64,000 nt of DNA from Alcanivorax limicola. Its GTDB lineage: Bacteria > Pseudomonadota > Gammaproteobacteria > Pseudomonadales > Alcanivoracaceae. Shown here piece after piece: positions 1-7,831 of the stretch (position 1 is the stretch's first letter; every line of letters begins with the position of its first letter). The DNA lies in assembly GCF_019931215.1 (NCBI RefSeq), contig NZ_JAIOUB010000003.1:530630-594629 (forward strand), written 5' to 3'. Below the pieces are notes generated by a model, which searched no databases, was not told the DNA's origin, and was given only the letters and a program-made list of their open reading frames with translations. The position numbers and the translations under genes are program-made.

Positions 1-1184
1 CGTCGTGCAGCCAGCGCCTCGCGCTGGGCGTGCAGCGCCTCGGCGCAGACATCCGGATCGGTCAGTGCCTGGCCCAGCAGCGCCAGTTCATCCAGCTTCT
101 GATGCGCAAAGCTGAGCCAGCTCTTCAGTTCGTCATCCAGTTTTTTCTCGTGCGCCAGATCCACCGGCACATGCAGCAGCGAGCAGGACGGTGCCAGCCA
201 CAGGCGCTCGCCCAGCGCCTCGGCGGCGGGTTTCAGCGTGTTCAGCGCGGCGTCGAGATCGGTGCGCCAGATATTGCGGCCGTTGATGATCCCGGCGGAC
301 AGCACCTGATCGTCGCGCAGACGCGGCAGTACCGCCGCCAGTTGCTCCGGCGCGCGCACCAGGTCCAGGTGCAGACCCGCCACCGGCAACGCCAGGGTGG
401 TGAACAGGTTGTCGTCCAGGCCGCCGAAATAGGTCGCCAGCAGCAGTTTCACCGGGCTGGCGGCGAGTTGTTCATAGACGCGCACGAAAGCCCGCTGCCA
501 GGCCTCCGGCAGGTCCAGCACCAGAATCGGCTCGTCGATCTGCACCCAGGTCACGCCCTGAGCCGCCAGGCGCTTGAGCACCTCGCGGTACACCGGGATC
601 AGCCGCGCCAGCAGGTCCAGTTTGGCTGCGTCGGCGGCCCCGTCATACGCGTCGCCCTTGCCCAGATACAGCCAGGTCAGCGGGCCGGGGATCACCGGCC
701 GCGCCTGATGCCCCTGCTGCTGTGCCTCGCTGACCTGCTGGAACAGCTCCTCGCGGGCAATGCGGAAGGTCTGTTCCGGATGCAGCTCCGGCACGATGTA
801 GTGGTAGTTGGTATCAAACCACTTGGTCATCTCGCAGGCGGCCGCCGGTTCGCCGCTGGGCGCCCGGCCACGGGCCATGCGAAACAGGGTGTCCAGGCCG
901 ACCGGCTGATCTTCGGGCTGGTTGAAGCGCGGCGGCACCGCACCGAGCAGAGTGGTCCATTCCAGAATCTGGTCATACCAGGCGAAATCGCCCACCGGCA
1001 CGGTGTCCAGCCCGGCCTCGGCCTGGGCGGCCCAGTGGCGGGCACGCAGTTCGCGGCCCACATGGGCCAGTTCGGAGGCTTGCAGGGTGCCAGCCCAGTA
1101 GGCCTCCTGGGCCTTCTTCAGTTCGCGGTGGGCGCCGATACGGGGGAAGCCCAGGTTGTGCAGGGTCGGGCGTTGGCTGCTCAT
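1..1184 (-). CDS. metE: Cobalamin-independent methionine synthase MetE (partial, C-terminus off the left edge)
   Basis: Transfers the methyl group of 5-methyltetrahydropteroyltriglutamate to homocysteine, the last step of methionine synthesis, in the cytosol. Only about 394 N-terminal residues are present (the family is usually about 750-760), so the zinc-binding C-terminal half lies outside the window. The protein opens MSSQRPTLHNLGFPRIG and continues into RELKKAQEAYW, the hallmark start of the MetE N-terminal domain; FDTNYHYIVPE is also typical. The ATG at 1184 fits family starts, while the ATG at 1200 is out of frame. It is divergent from metR with about 100 bp between them, which holds a MetR-like palindrome; in other gammaproteobacteria MetR with homocysteine activates metE, and the same is inferred here. 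Confidence 0.93.
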   Translation of the reverse strand, partial: MSSQRPTLHNLGFPRIGAHRELKKAQEAYWAGTLQASELAHVGRELRARHWAAQAEAGLDTVPVGDFAWYDQILEWTTLLGAVPPRFNQPEDQPVGLDTLFRMARGRAPSGEPAAACEMTKWFDTNYHYIVPELHPEQTFRIAREELFQQVSEAQQQGHQARPVIPGPLTWLYLGKGDAYDGAADAAKLDLLARLIPVYREVLKRLAAQGVTWVQIDEPILVLDLPEAWQRAFVRVYEQLAASPVKLLLATYFGGLDDNLFTTLALPVAGLHLDLVRAPEQLAAVLPRLRDDQVLSAGIINGRNIWRTDLDAALNTLKPAAEALGERLWLAPSCSLLHVPVDLAHEKKLDDELKSWLSFAHQKLDELALLGQALTDPDVCAEALHAQREALAAR

Positions 1185-1238
1185 GTGCGGTCTTTTCCAT
1201 GGTTGATGAACGATGGCCGCTATTGTGCTAGGTATGCT

Positions 1239-1257
1239 TGTTGAGTAAAAATCAACA
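1239..1257. promoter_or_regulatory. Putative MetR operator between metE and metR
   Basis: A perfect inverted repeat, TGTTGA-N7-TCAACA, lies midway between the divergent metE and metR starts. Its core TGA-N7-TCA resembles the known MetR consensus TGAA-N5-TTCA with one change in each half. A looser 8-bp inverted pair, TGATGAAC at 1204-1211 and GTTCATCA at 1281-1288, frames the region. Binding by MetR is inferred from position and symmetry. Confidence 0.6.
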
Positions 1258-1287
1258 TACGCATCCATACTATGAGATTTGTTCATC

Positions 1288-2205
1288 ATGATAGAGATTC
1301 GCCACCTGGAGACCCTGACCGCCATTCGCGAGGGCGGCAGTCTGGTGGAGGCCGCCGAGCGGCTGCATGTCACCCAGTCTGCCCTGTCGCACCAGTTGCG
1401 CGACCTGGAGGACCGTCTGGGGCTGCAACTGCTGAACCGGCGCACCCGCCCGGTGCGGTTTACCACGGCCGGGCTGCGCCTCCTTGCCCTGGCCGACGAG
1501 GTGCTGCCGCGCTTGCGCGGCACCGAACGCGAGCTGAAGCGACTGGCTGCGGGGCAGACCGGGCGGCTGCATCTGGCTATCGAATGCCATTCCTGTTTCC
1601 AGTGGCTGATGCCGACGCTGGATGTGTTTCGCGGCCAATGGCCGGAAGTGCAACTGGACCTGTCGGCGGGCTTTTCGTTTGCGCCGCTGCCGGCGCTGGT
1701 GCGCGGTGATCTGGATCTGGTGATTACGTCGGACCCGATCGAGATGGAGGCGGTGAGTTATATCCCGCTGTTCCGCTATGAATTGGTGCTGGCGGTGGCC
1801 CGCGATGCGCCGCTGGCGGCGGCACGCTTTGTGCGCCCGGCACAACTCGCTGACCAGACCCTGATCACCTACCCGGTGGAGCGGGATCGGCTGGATGTGT
1901 TTACGGCCTTTCTTGATCCGGCGGGCGTCGAACCGGCTGCACTACGCACGGCCGAACTGACGCCGATGATGGCGCAGCTGGTCGCCAGCGGCCGCGGTGT
2001 CGCGGCGTTGCCGAACTGGGCGTTGACGGAATATTTGTCACAGAAACTGCTGGCGACGTGTCGCCTGGGCGAGGACGGCGTGTGGCGCACGCTCTATGCG
2101 GCGGTGCGTGTGGAAGAAGAGCAGGCCGCCTACATCCAGGATTTTCTCGCCATGGCGCGGGAGCTGTGCTTTCGCGATCTCAGCGGCATTCGCATGCCGC
2201 GCTGA
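1288..2205 (+). CDS. metR: LysR-family transcriptional activator MetR
   Basis: Homocysteine-responsive LysR-type regulator of methionine synthesis genes. The 305-residue protein starts MIEIRHLETLTAIREGG, matching the usual MetR opening; an upstream in-frame TTG at 1279 would add three residues and is less likely. The N-terminal winged helix-turn-helix is seen in LVEAAERLHVTQSALSHQL (about residues 18-36), followed by the linker helix and a substrate-binding fold that includes AIECHSCFQWLMPTLD, a stretch typical of MetR. Divergent pairing with metE supports the assignment strongly. It probably represses its own promoter through the shared palindrome (known for the family, inferred here). Confidence 0.92.
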   Translation: MIEIRHLETLTAIREGGSLVEAAERLHVTQSALSHQLRDLEDRLGLQLLNRRTRPVRFTTAGLRLLALADEVLPRLRGTERELKRLAAGQTGRLHLAIECHSCFQWLMPTLDVFRGQWPEVQLDLSAGFSFAPLPALVRGDLDLVITSDPIEMEAVSYIPLFRYELVLAVARDAPLAAARFVRPAQLADQTLITYPVERDRLDVFTAFLDPAGVEPAALRTAELTPMMAQLVASGRGVAALPNWALTEYLSQKLLATCRLGEDGVWRTLYAAVRVEEEQAAYIQDFLAMARELCFRDLSGIRMPR

Positions 2206-2214
2206 GCATTAGTG

Positions 2215-2315
2215 GGGGTCAGGTCTCACATTTCCCATCGGATAAGGAGTGGATCTTTATCTTCGTCCATCAACTGTCGGGGCGGCATCCCGTGTGAAAT
2301 GTGAGACCTGACCCC
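2215..2315. repeat. Non-autonomous REP/REPIN-like element (101 bp) related to the RAYT at 3819-4834
   Basis: Two perfect 20-bp arms in inverted orientation, at 2215-2234 and 2296-2315, flank about 60 bp. The arm begins GGGGTCAGGTCTCACA and is the same sequence found at both ends of the transposase element at 3819-4834. The element carries no gene, so it looks like a small derivative mobilised by that transposase. It lies between the 3' end of metR and the 3' end of the convergent TetR gene, where its hairpin may also end transcription. Confidence 0.8.
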
Positions 2316-2331
2316 TGCTTTTCTGCCTTTG

Positions 2332-2922
2332 TTACCAGCAATCCTGCAATACGGCATCCATCGCAGTAATGACCCAGTCAGCGGCGTCGTACATCGGTCT
2401 GCCGCCGCGCAACTCATCAAGCACGGCAGCGAGGGGCAGGCCTGCCAGCGCATAGTTGAGTCGTGCCAGATCGCCTTTGCCTTTGGGCCAGAGGCGTTTG
2501 GCGAAATCCTTGGCGACGCGGAGGTGATCGGCGGCCAGGGCTTCGGCGCGTTTGCGCACGGCGGCCGGCCAGGGCTCGCCGAGCAGGTCTTCACGCCGCC
2601 AGGCCATCAGTACCAGTGCTTCGGCCCGATGCGTTCGAGTGCGGTTAATAAAATGATGCACCGCCGCATGGGCTGCTGTACGGGGATCCTCATGTTCCAG
2701 CAAAACCGCTTCAAGGCCGCTCTGGAAGCGTTCCGCGCAGCGCAGCCACAGGGCGACCAACAACGCATCCCGTGACGGAAAGCGATGGTACAAGGACCCG
2801 CTGGGTGCGTTCAGTTGCTCGCATACCCGAGTCATGGTGAGTGCGCGCATGCCGTCCCGCTCCAGCACCTCAAGTGCAGCGTCCAGCACGACGTCGATGG
2901 TGAACTTGCCTGGTCGTCCCAT
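2332..2922 (-). CDS. TetR/AcrR-family transcriptional regulator
   Basis: A 196-residue TetR-family repressor. The N-terminal DNA-binding domain is clear: FTIDVVLDAALEVLERDG, then the helix-turn-helix around LTMTRVCEQLNAPSGSLYHRF (about residues 28-48). The remaining two thirds is the helical ligand domain and is too divergent to name the ligand. It is divergent from the crotonase-family gene at 2972 with only 49 bp between starts, which include a perfect palindrome at 2935-2950, so it most likely represses that gene and itself, with release by an acyl-CoA or fatty acid (inferred from the neighbour only). Confidence 0.85.
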   Translation of the reverse strand: MGRPGKFTIDVVLDAALEVLERDGMRALTMTRVCEQLNAPSGSLYHRFPSRDALLVALWLRCAERFQSGLEAVLLEHEDPRTAAHAAVHHFINRTRTHRAEALVLMAWRREDLLGEPWPAAVRKRAEALAADHLRVAKDFAKRLWPKGKGDLARLNYALAGLPLAAVLDELRGGRPMYDAADWVITAMDAVLQDCW

Positions 2923-2934
2923 GGGTGATAATTA

Positions 2935-2950
2935 TAGAGACTAATCTCTA
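2935..2950. promoter_or_regulatory. Putative TetR operator
   Basis: A perfect palindrome, TAGAGA-CTAA-TCTCTA, sits in the 49-bp gap between the divergent TetR gene and crotonase gene, just upstream of the ribosome binding site of the latter. Its position would let one bound dimer block both promoters. The protein that binds is inferred. Confidence 0.6.
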
Positions 2951-2971
2951 ATATGAAAAGAGGACCCTGTG

Positions 2972-3811
2972 ATGAATGAAAAAACCTATGCTGACCTGAT
3001 CCGGGAGTGTGAGGCGGACACGCACCGCTATGTGGAGGTGTCCAGCGACGGCAGGGTAGCTACCGTGACCCTGAACAATCCCGAGCGACTCAATTCCCTG
3101 ACGCCGGTGCTGTGCTATCAGCTGCAGCAGGCGTTGCGTCCCTTGATGGATGCACCCGACGTGCGCGTCATCATTCTTACCGGCGCTGATCCGGCGTTCT
3201 GCGCGGGGGGCGATCTGGATTTTATCCTGATGGCAGAAGAATCCCTGCGGCGCGGGGATGAAGGCGCCGTAACAGTCTGGCGCTGGATTCGTCGCCAGTT
3301 TGGTGGCGTGGCGCGGTTGCTGGCACAGAGCGACAAGTATGTGATCTCGGCCCTGAACGGACCCGCCGCTGGCGTGGGGCTATCGTTTGCGTTTGCCTCG
3401 GATTATCTATTGGCCTCCGAGCGCGCCAGACTGGTGCTGGCATTCGCCGCCATTGGTCTGGTGCCGGAAGTCGGATGCAACTGGCAGTTGACGCGCCGAC
3501 TCGGCTACCAGAAAGCGATGGAGCTGTTCATCGCCGGAGAACGACTGTCTGCCGAGCGTTCACTGGAACTGGGATTGGTGAATCGCGTAGTGCCGCACGA
3601 CCGCCTCCTCGACGAGGCACGCGCCTGGGCAAACCGGGTCTGCGCATTACCGGCCAACGTGGTGGAAATGGCCAAGGTACAGATGCGCAAGGTGGTCGAC
3701 ATGCCCTGGGATCAGGCCATTGTGATGGAAGAATTTGCGGAACCGATCTGCTTTACACCGCAGAGCCACCGTGACGCAGTCCGCGCGATTCAAGCAGCGA
3801 TAAAGCGCTAG
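2972..3811 (+). CDS. Enoyl-CoA hydratase/isomerase (crotonase) family protein
   Basis: Crotonase-fold acyl-CoA enzyme, 279 residues. The ATG at 2972 has AGAGGA seven bases upstream; a GTG at 2969 is possible. Oxyanion-hole segments are seen at GADPAFCAGGDLDFI and NGPAAGVGLSFAFASDY. By hand alignment with mitochondrial enoyl-CoA hydratase, the two catalytic glutamates (E144 in GGCE, E164 in QPE) are replaced by Ser and Phe, whereas an acidic residue is present in IGLVPEVG, where several crotonase isomerases such as PaaG carry Asp. An isomerase or another crotonase reaction is therefore more likely than hydration (inference). It is divergent from, and probably controlled by, the TetR gene next to it. 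The substrate is unknown. Confidence 0.82.
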   Translation: MNEKTYADLIRECEADTHRYVEVSSDGRVATVTLNNPERLNSLTPVLCYQLQQALRPLMDAPDVRVIILTGADPAFCAGGDLDFILMAEESLRRGDEGAVTVWRWIRRQFGGVARLLAQSDKYVISALNGPAAGVGLSFAFASDYLLASERARLVLAFAAIGLVPEVGCNWQLTRRLGYQKAMELFIAGERLSAERSLELGLVNRVVPHDRLLDEARAWANRVCALPANVVEMAKVQMRKVVDMPWDQAIVMEEFAEPICFTPQSHRDAVRAIQAAIKR

Positions 3812-3821
3812 ATCGTCAGGG

Positions 3822-4673
3822 TCAGGTCTCACATTTTCCACGAAGCGCCTTTACGGCCCGACTGACAGAACTGCGGCTCACGCCGAAGTATTCCCCAATC
3901 GTCGCGAGCGTATAGTGACCATCAAGCCAGGCCCGCGCCATGGCATCCTTCCGGTCGTCATGGTGTGTCTCATAGCAGCTCAACGGCTTGATGGGAGTGA
4001 GCTGTTGAGCGCGAGGAATCTCTGTCAGCGGATGTTCAGCGTCGAGTGCGGCATGCATGTGTTCAATGAAGGCGTCGGAACCGAGGTAAATCTGATTTTT
4101 GAGCTGTACCCAGGGCGCGGGCTGTTTTTTGCCGTCGCGTACGAACTGTTTGTAGCGCCGGGTAGCTTCGCCCAAACGGCTGCCGAAGTGCGCTAAAACC
4201 CAATCCCTGGTCAGGCAGGGATGCAGCGGTGCCAGGCCCGCCGTCGCCCGATAGCTGCTCCACCGCCATTCGCCAGCCTCCTGCACCATCCCTGCCCGTA
4301 CCGGATTGAGCACAATGTATCGTGCCAGCTCCAGGAGGTAACTTTCTTTTTCCACGAGAATGGATTTGTAGCGCCCTTGAAAAAGATGCCCGGCACGCTG
4401 ATGTCGGCGGTTGAAATATTGGGAGTAAATGCCATTGAGCTGACGCATGCCGGAGGACAGGGTGGCCGAGCCTGTTTCCACAAGCAGGTGGTAGTGATTA
4501 TCCATCAGGCACCAGGCGTGACAGTGCCAGCGGCAACGTTTACAGACCTCGGTGAGTATATTCAGAAAGCGGTGTCTGTCTGCGGAGTCGTTGTATATGT
4601 CGGCCCGAGCATTGCCGCGCGCGGTGACATGATAGAGCGCCCCGGCGAACTCGATACGAAGTGGTCTGGCCAT
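3822..4673 (-). CDS. REP-associated tyrosine transposase (Y1_Tnp / IS200-like)
   Basis: HUH-type single-strand transposase of the RAYT group, 283 residues. It opens MARPLRIEFAGALYHVTARG, standard for the family. The metal-binding HUH motif is H60-Y-H62 in MDNHYHLLVE, and the nucleophile is probably Y86 in NGIYSQYFNRRH. A C-terminal segment, LATIGEYFGVSRSSVSRAVK, is a helix-turn-helix that probably binds the REP hairpin. All catalytic residues are present and there is no frameshift, so the enzyme looks intact. It is a single gene within its own repeat-bounded element, inserted downstream of the crotonase gene and ending eleven bases from that gene's stop. Confidence 0.9.
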   Translation of the reverse strand: MARPLRIEFAGALYHVTARGNARADIYNDSADRHRFLNILTEVCKRCRWHCHAWCLMDNHYHLLVETGSATLSSGMRQLNGIYSQYFNRRHQRAGHLFQGRYKSILVEKESYLLELARYIVLNPVRAGMVQEAGEWRWSSYRATAGLAPLHPCLTRDWVLAHFGSRLGEATRRYKQFVRDGKKQPAPWVQLKNQIYLGSDAFIEHMHAALDAEHPLTEIPRAQQLTPIKPLSCYETHHDDRKDAMARAWLDGHYTLATIGEYFGVSRSSVSRAVKALRGKCET

Positions 4674-4780
4674 CTGCTTCGGTACCCATGCTGATCAACC
4701 CGTTAGCAGTGTGCCATCAGTGCGGCGAGGTGTTTGTCAGCCAGAGATGGAAAGATAGGTAAGCGGAAGCTTACTTTTTG

Positions 4781-4808
4781 CCTGCCTGCCTGCCTGCCTG
4801 CCTGCCTG
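4781..4808. repeat. Tetranucleotide tandem repeat (CCTG) x7
   Basis: Seven uninterrupted CCTG units lie in the non-coding tail of the RAYT element, just inside its right terminal repeat. Perfect tetranucleotide runs of this length tend to vary by slippage. No gene is read across it. Confidence 0.95.
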
Positions 4809-4957
4809 CAATGTGAAATGTGAGACCTGACCCCGTCCTCATAGCGCGTTGAAAACCTGACATGTCCCTTGTTCGAGGGACATGTCACCCCGAGCGTTAC
4901 TGCGCATAATGACGCTGATCATAAAAAATGCATGATTCAGGCTTGGGGTGTTTGCTG

Positions 4958-6010
4958 ATGTTTCGCTTTTTCCTGACAGGTTGCCTGCTGGCAGCGATGC
5001 TGCCGGCACAGGCCGGGCAGGGGTTTTATCTGGGAGGTGCTCTGGGTTGGGCGATGACCGATATTGACAGTGCCACCGTGATGGAGCGCATGGCCGCCGC
5101 CGGTATTCCCGGCACTGCGCAGGTGGAGGATGAGGATCGCCTGGCAGGCAAGGTGCTGGCTGGATACGGCTGGCGTTATCTGTTGCTGGAAGGGGCCTAT
5201 GTGCATCTGGATACCCCCGACAGTGATTTTCAGAACGTCGGCGCGATCAGCGTTGACGATCTGGGGGATGTGGCGCCAGCCTCGGGTAACGGCGCGGAAG
5301 TGGCGCTGCTGGCACGATACCCTTTTACCGATCACATGAGTCTATGGTTGCGCGGCGGTCTGTTTCACTGGGAATACAGCCTGCGTGCGCAGACGCGCAA
5401 GCGCTTTACCGGCACCGACCCGACTTGGGGCGCCGGGCTGGAATGGCGCAGCCCTGGCCCTTGGCGCATGCGGCTTGGCTGGGACCGCTATCAGGTCGGT
5501 CCGGATGACACCGATCTGATCAGCCTGGCGCTCGTGCGTTATGTCGGTCGTGGTCCGGCTGCAACAGATCAACGGGTGGCCGAACCCTTGCCCGAACCAG
5601 CGCCTGTTGCTTCTCCCATGTCACCCCCGTCCGCTCCGGAGCCCGATACGGCGCCTGACACCCATGCTTTCCCGTTCACCATCGGTGTGCTGACCTTTCA
5701 TTTTGGTGAGCGCGAGCCGACCACGACCGAACTGGACCAGATCGTCACCTATCTGGATCGTCATTCCGAGGCGAGGGTGATCGTGCGGGGCCATACCGAC
5801 AATCAGGGACCGGAGGAATACAACGAGCAGCTTGCGCTGGGGCGGGCCAGAGCGGTAGCGGCGCTGCTGATGGGGCAAGGCATCGCGGCGGAGCGCTTGC
5901 GGGTCAGCGGTGCAGGCAGTCGCGAGCCGCTGGCCGACAACGACACGCCGGAAGGCCGGGCATTGAACCGCCGGGTCGACATCACCTTGCCGGGAGGAGA
6001 CGAGCAATGA
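4958..6010 (+). CDS. OmpA-like outer membrane protein with peptidoglycan-binding domain
   Basis: Probable outer membrane beta-barrel that tethers the envelope to peptidoglycan, 350 residues from ATG 4958 (GGGGTG seven bases upstream; an in-frame ATG at 4928 lacks such a site). Signal peptide MFRFFLTGCLLAAMLPAQA is followed by an eight-strand-like barrel (about residues 20-195), a Pro-rich linker (PLPEPAPVASPMSPPSAPEP) and an OmpA C-terminal domain (about 230-345) with the motifs GHTDNQGPEEYNEQLALGRA and LNRRVDITL. The last four bases overlap the start of the next lipoprotein gene (ATGA), so the two are translationally coupled and may act together at the cell surface (inference). Confidence 0.87.
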   Translation: MFRFFLTGCLLAAMLPAQAGQGFYLGGALGWAMTDIDSATVMERMAAAGIPGTAQVEDEDRLAGKVLAGYGWRYLLLEGAYVHLDTPDSDFQNVGAISVDDLGDVAPASGNGAEVALLARYPFTDHMSLWLRGGLFHWEYSLRAQTRKRFTGTDPTWGAGLEWRSPGPWRMRLGWDRYQVGPDDTDLISLALVRYVGRGPAATDQRVAEPLPEPAPVASPMSPPSAPEPDTAPDTHAFPFTIGVLTFHFGEREPTTTELDQIVTYLDRHSEARVIVRGHTDNQGPEEYNEQLALGRARAVAALLMGQGIAAERLRVSGAGSREPLADNDTPEGRALNRRVDITLPGGDEQ

Positions 6011-7671
6011 ATCGTAACGCACTCGGTACCACCACATCGCGCGTCTTCGGAGCCTTGCTTGCGTTGGCGTTGGCGTTGACGCTGGCGGGCTGCGGCGCAG
6101 AGTCTCGTGTGGGCATCTCCCCGGGAGACATGGCAGGGGAGCCGCCGGAGAATGTGCAGGCGCAGGCGGGCGACAGCAAGGTGGCCATCCGCTGGGATTC
6201 CGTCAGTGATGCCACCGGATACCACCTCTACTACGCCACAGAAAGCATTGATGACATCGATAACCACGGCAGCATTCCCGGTGCGGAACTGGTGCTGGAT
6301 GTGACAAGCCCTTACACAGTGACCGGGTTGGAAAACGGTACGATCTACTATTTCCGAGTCACGGCGTTAAACGGACAGGCCGAGAGCGCGGGCAGCGAAC
6401 AGGTCACGGCGACACCGCAGCCGTTTATGCCGGTGGGGGGGCTGAATGATACCGGTGTTGTTACGTGTGCACCCAGCTCCGGGGCGAGTCTTCCCTGCTA
6501 TAGTGCGGCGGTTGCCAGTTACCCCGGGCAGGACGCGGTTCACGGCCGGGATGCCCAGGCGCGTGATGATCAGAACTTTCAGAAAATCGGTGCGGGCGCG
6601 GCGGGCTTCGACTTTACTCGCCTTTGCGGCAGCGGTGCGACCGCCGGTTTTGGCGAATGCCCGGAGAACCCGACGCCGGGTGATGGGCCTAACGACTGGG
6701 CCTGCACCCGCGACAACGTGACCGGGCTGATCTGGGAGGTCAAACTCGATGACGCCGGGCAGTTGCGTCATGGCGGGCATACCTACACCTGGTACAACAC
6801 CGACCCGGACACGAACGGCGGGGATGCTGGCAGGCTCGACGGCGGCACTTGCGCGGGCAGCGCCTGCGATACTCAGGCTTATGTGGCCGCCATCAATGCG
6901 CTGAATGAGGGGAACGGCCTGTGCGGTGTGAGAGATTGGCGTCTGCCTGACCGGGTGGCATTGCAGTCTGTTGTTCATTACGGGCGCAGCAGCGGCCCGG
7001 CACTGGATACGGAATACTTTCCGAACATGATGGTGAACCAGTACTGGTCGGCAGCGACGCTGGCCTCCCGCTCTGATCTGGCGCGGGCCATCCTCAACTG
7101 GACAGGCGCCTACAACTCTCACAGCAAGGACGGTGCTGCTCATGGTGTGCGTCTGGTGGCGGGTGGGGAGCCATTGGTCGGTGGTGCGACAACCTGCGCT
7201 GGTACGGAGAATTCGCATATGCTGGCGAGCACGCCGACGGCGGATTTCGTTGACCATGGTGACGGTACGGTGACCCATACGCCCACCGGACTGATGTGGA
7301 AACGGTGCGTTGAAGGGCAAACCTGGAACAGTAGCAATAACACCTGCGGCGGTGGTGGAGGTTCCTTTAACTGGCAGCAGGCTTTGCAACGGGCCCAGAC
7401 GGTCAATGCATCCGATTCAGGTGCGGGTTTTGCGGGTCACAACGACTGGCGATTACCCAATGTGAAGGAGCTGCTTTCAATTACGGAACAGCGTTGTGCG
7501 GGCGGGGTGGTTAACGCAGTCGTCTTCCCCGGGCTTACCGGATCTGTCTGGACGTCCACGCCCTACAGCGCGAATGACAACAACGCGTGGAAGATTGACG
7601 TCGGGGCCAATGTGACCCGGAGCCTCATTGATGGCAATAACCGGACGTTGCTGGTGCGGGCGGCGCAGTAA
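6007..7671 (+). CDS. Lipoprotein with fibronectin type III domain and two DUF1566 (Lcl C-terminal) domains
   Basis: Secreted lipoprotein of 554 residues, function unknown. The signal peptide ends in lipobox LAGC (Cys about residue 29). A fibronectin-III domain follows (about residues 45-138; VAIRWDSVSDATGYHLYYA to YYFRVTALNG). Two DUF1566/Lcl-type domains then occur, each with the family's WRLP motif: one at about 240-390 (VTGLIWEV, GVRDWRLPDR), one at about 410-554 (TGLMWKRC, HNDWRLPNVKEL). Lcl domains are found in surface adhesion proteins such as the collagen-like Lcl of Legionella. GGAGGA precedes the ATG, which overlaps the stop of the OmpA-like gene. Its fibronectin-III domain resembles that of the lipoprotein at 9229-10449. 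A GC-rich inverted repeat after the stop (about 7677-7706) lacks a T-run. Confidence 0.85.
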   Translation: MNRNALGTTTSRVFGALLALALALTLAGCGAESRVGISPGDMAGEPPENVQAQAGDSKVAIRWDSVSDATGYHLYYATESIDDIDNHGSIPGAELVLDVTSPYTVTGLENGTIYYFRVTALNGQAESAGSEQVTATPQPFMPVGGLNDTGVVTCAPSSGASLPCYSAAVASYPGQDAVHGRDAQARDDQNFQKIGAGAAGFDFTRLCGSGATAGFGECPENPTPGDGPNDWACTRDNVTGLIWEVKLDDAGQLRHGGHTYTWYNTDPDTNGGDAGRLDGGTCAGSACDTQAYVAAINALNEGNGLCGVRDWRLPDRVALQSVVHYGRSSGPALDTEYFPNMMVNQYWSAATLASRSDLARAILNWTGAYNSHSKDGAAHGVRLVAGGEPLVGGATTCAGTENSHMLASTPTADFVDHGDGTVTHTPTGLMWKRCVEGQTWNSSNNTCGGGGGSFNWQQALQRAQTVNASDSGAGFAGHNDWRLPNVKELLSITEQRCAGGVVNAVVFPGLTGSVWTSTPYSANDNNAWKIDVGANVTRSLIDGNNRTLLVRAAQ

Positions 7672-7831
7672 GCGGCCCGGCCCGTGCTATCCCCGGGCCG
7701 GTTCCGGCGGCGTGCCGCAAAGTCTGTTTTTGATGTTCACGGGGTGTTAACAACGCCTCACCGTGCCATCCAAGGGTGTGTCAGAATCACGTCGGTTCAT
7801 AATTGCAGACGCACTCGGGATGGGGAAGATG

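Larger units (their letters stand above)
3819..4834. mobile_element. REP-associated tyrosine transposase (RAYT) element
   Basis: The element is bounded by inverted copies of one repeat: 3819-3837 on the left and 4815-4834 on the right (the right arm ends GACCTGACCCC). It contains one minus-strand transposase gene at 3822-4673 and a non-coding tail of about 140 bp with seven CCTG units. The left repeat overlaps the transposase stop codon, so the last residues (CET and stop) are encoded by the terminal repeat. The same repeat forms the 101-bp element at 2215-2315. RAYTs are IS200/IS605-related HUH enzymes that act on REP hairpins. Confidence 0.85.

Noticed and set aside
30..1244. Long plus-strand reading frame of 404 codons opposite metE
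   Set aside because: It is antisense to a clear MetE sequence and shows only Gln/Arg/Gly-rich shadow composition typical of high-GC DNA.
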